From Ganoderma boninense (lineage: Eukaryota; Basidiomycota; Agaricomycetes; Polyporales; Polyporaceae): DNA of 64,000 nucleotides. Made by a program: the position numbers and the translations under genes. The stretch lies in the NCBI GenBank assembly GCA_002900995.3, contig CM035306.1:2170001-2234000 (forward strand), given 5' to 3'. Every line of letters begins with the position of its first letter. Position 1 is the first letter of the stretch. The notes beneath the pieces are model-generated. The model made no database searches, was not told the DNA's origin, and saw only the letters and a program-made list of their open reading frames with translations. Below, one piece after another: positions 63,090 to 64,000 of this stretch.

Positions 63090-63447
63090 CAGAGCAGGGC
63101 AGAGAGAGCAGCGAGCGCATGCTCCTGTGCTGCTCGTATTTCTCATTTGTCTCAGAAATAACCCAGTATAACCAAGAACATGTTACCTTAGTTTAAAGGT
63201 CTGGCTGGATCCGAAATTTAGGGGGGTATTGCTGGTCAGAGTGGGACTCAGGTTTAGTCAAGTTCAAGTCGAACATTACTCCGCATGCGCCTCCAAATAG
63301 CGCCCAGGCGCTCTGTGTGCATGGAAAACAGCCAGTTTATTCGGCTCGTTTCCTTGGCAGACGTCGTCACAAGGCGCTGTTTTCCAGCTGTTCTGCTGGT
63401 CCGCTGGCGAGCACACGCGTCGCCGACACGCTTGCGCGCCTATTCCA

Positions 63448-63535
63448 GTGGCTGTGGTCGGAGCCTGAACCTGCTAGACAAGCGCCCTTTAAGCGCGCAA
63501 CGAAGTGAGCGAGCGACAAGAATTGAGCACCCCTA
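63448..63535 (-). repeat. Right terminal inverted repeat (88 bp)
   Basis: Right arm, exact reverse complement of 63002-63089. Identity ends abruptly on the core side in both arms. Confidence 0.95.
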
Positions 63536-63603
63536 TTTCGTTGTCGAATTCGAGAAGTGTTTCCCGCAGAGATGGGAGCTGAAGCGATGCCGGCGCCAAT
63601 AAC

Positions 63604-64000
63604 TTAATATTCTGGCTTTCTATTTCTATTTACTTCCATACTTGGCGCTACGAGCTGGCCCTTGCGGTCGACGAAGACTTGGGTATCCGGATAACCTGCG
63701 TTCGTCCACTCTCGCGGCAGTACCGCTCTGTCCAACACTGAGCGACACAGATGGTTTAATTGGGATTGGAAGCGGGCGTGATGAATGGATCCAAAGGCGG
63801 CATTGGAAGGGAAGTCCGGATGGAATACCGCGACTGGCCACGCCGCCCACGCCCAATCGATAACGTCAGCTGGAAGCCGCGCCCGAGTCCACAGCTGCCG
63901 CATGCTTCGATGGTCCGTCGAATTCTGCCGTCGTGCAGGAATATCAGTCAATGCCACTCCTCGTGGCAGCCTCTGGACCCATAAGAAGGCCCACCGCCCG
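63604..64000 (-). CDS. Partial ORF, unknown, runs off the right edge
   Basis: The minus frame is open from the window edge to a stop at 63604, about 130 codons. It includes DWAWAAWPVAVFHPDFPSNA, HARFQSQLNHLCRSVL and GYPDTQVFVDRKGQLVAPSM. Composition is protein-like and there is no start codon inside the window that must be used, so this may be a 3' exon. I recognise no domain. It could equally be a chance ORF or a retroelement fragment. Confidence 0.35.
   Translation of the reverse strand, partial: GRWAFLWVQRLPRGVALTDIPARRQNSTDHRSMRQLWTRARLPADVIDWAWAAWPVAVFHPDFPSNAAFGSIHHARFQSQLNHLCRSVLDRAVLPREWTNAGYPDTQVFVDRKGQLVAPSMEVNRNRKPEY

Larger units (their letters stand above)
63002..63535. mobile_element. 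MITE-like element with perfect 88-bp inverted arms
   Basis: Positions 63002-63089 and 63448-63535 are exact reverse complements (88/88), around a 358-bp core with no meaningful ORF. The outermost TA of each arm is probably a target-site duplication, which leaves a 530-bp element (63004-63533) whose ends begin GGGGTGCTCAATTCTTGTCG. A TA target and long terminal repeats fit a non-autonomous Tc1/mariner-superfamily or similar DNA transposon, but other TA-targeting families are possible. No transposase is present, so movement would need an enzyme encoded elsewhere. Identical arms imply a young copy. Confidence 0.85.

Overview
The window is nuclear DNA from a filamentous basidiomycete, probably an Agaricomycete. 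The evidence is GC-rich sequence, genes broken by many introns of about 45-95 bp with GTRNGT donors and CTAAY-like branch sites, CT-rich leaders, and proteins with long Ser/Pro-rich low-complexity tracts. I see no operons, CRISPR arrays, phage genes or rRNA/tRNA genes. I joined exons by hand from splice signals, so internal exon borders are inferences. CDS spans run from start codon to stop codon and include introns.

Layout. 0.5-5.2 kb: an alpha-arrestin and a divergent SLC35F6-type transporter. 7.3-14.0 kb: a SERCA-type Ca2+-ATPase, then divergent SIP5. 15.8-23.1 kb: three secreted RlpA-like/expansin-like double-psi beta-barrel (DPBB) paralogues in the same orientation. On the opposite strand, between the first two, is a five-exon CBP4 gene of 84 codons that a long-ORF scan misses. 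A tandem duplication and an F-box gene relic lie in the same stretch. 24.2-32.8 kb: a serine-rich unknown, the mitochondrial RCC1-repeat protein FMP25/RCC1L, a small membrane protein, a gene-poor 2.7 kb, and a putatively myristoylated unknown. 33.1-50 kb: nuclear genes, namely an RPD3-class histone deacetylase, a JSN1-type RRM+Pumilio RNA-binding protein, a GDS1 winged-helix protein, linker histone H1 and the RNA polymerase III subunit RPC82. 50-61 kb: an acidic unknown, an acyl-CoA-synthetase-like protein that has lost its adenylation motifs, and the FACT subunit SPT16. 61.7-64 kb: a lineage-specific unknown, a 530-bp inverted-repeat transposable element with perfect 88-bp arms, and a partial ORF at the right edge.

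The genes do not form one pathway. There are two local themes. Chromatin and transcription genes (HDAC, H1, GDS1, RPC82, SPT16) cluster between 33 and 61 kb. Two genes whose yeast homologues assist respiratory complex III assembly (CBP4 and FMP25) lie within about 9 kb of each other. The points most worth a second look are the adenylating enzyme with degenerate motifs, the DPBB cluster with a shared pro-region, Kex2 site and C-terminal motif, the intact MITE-like element, and the very split CBP4 gene.
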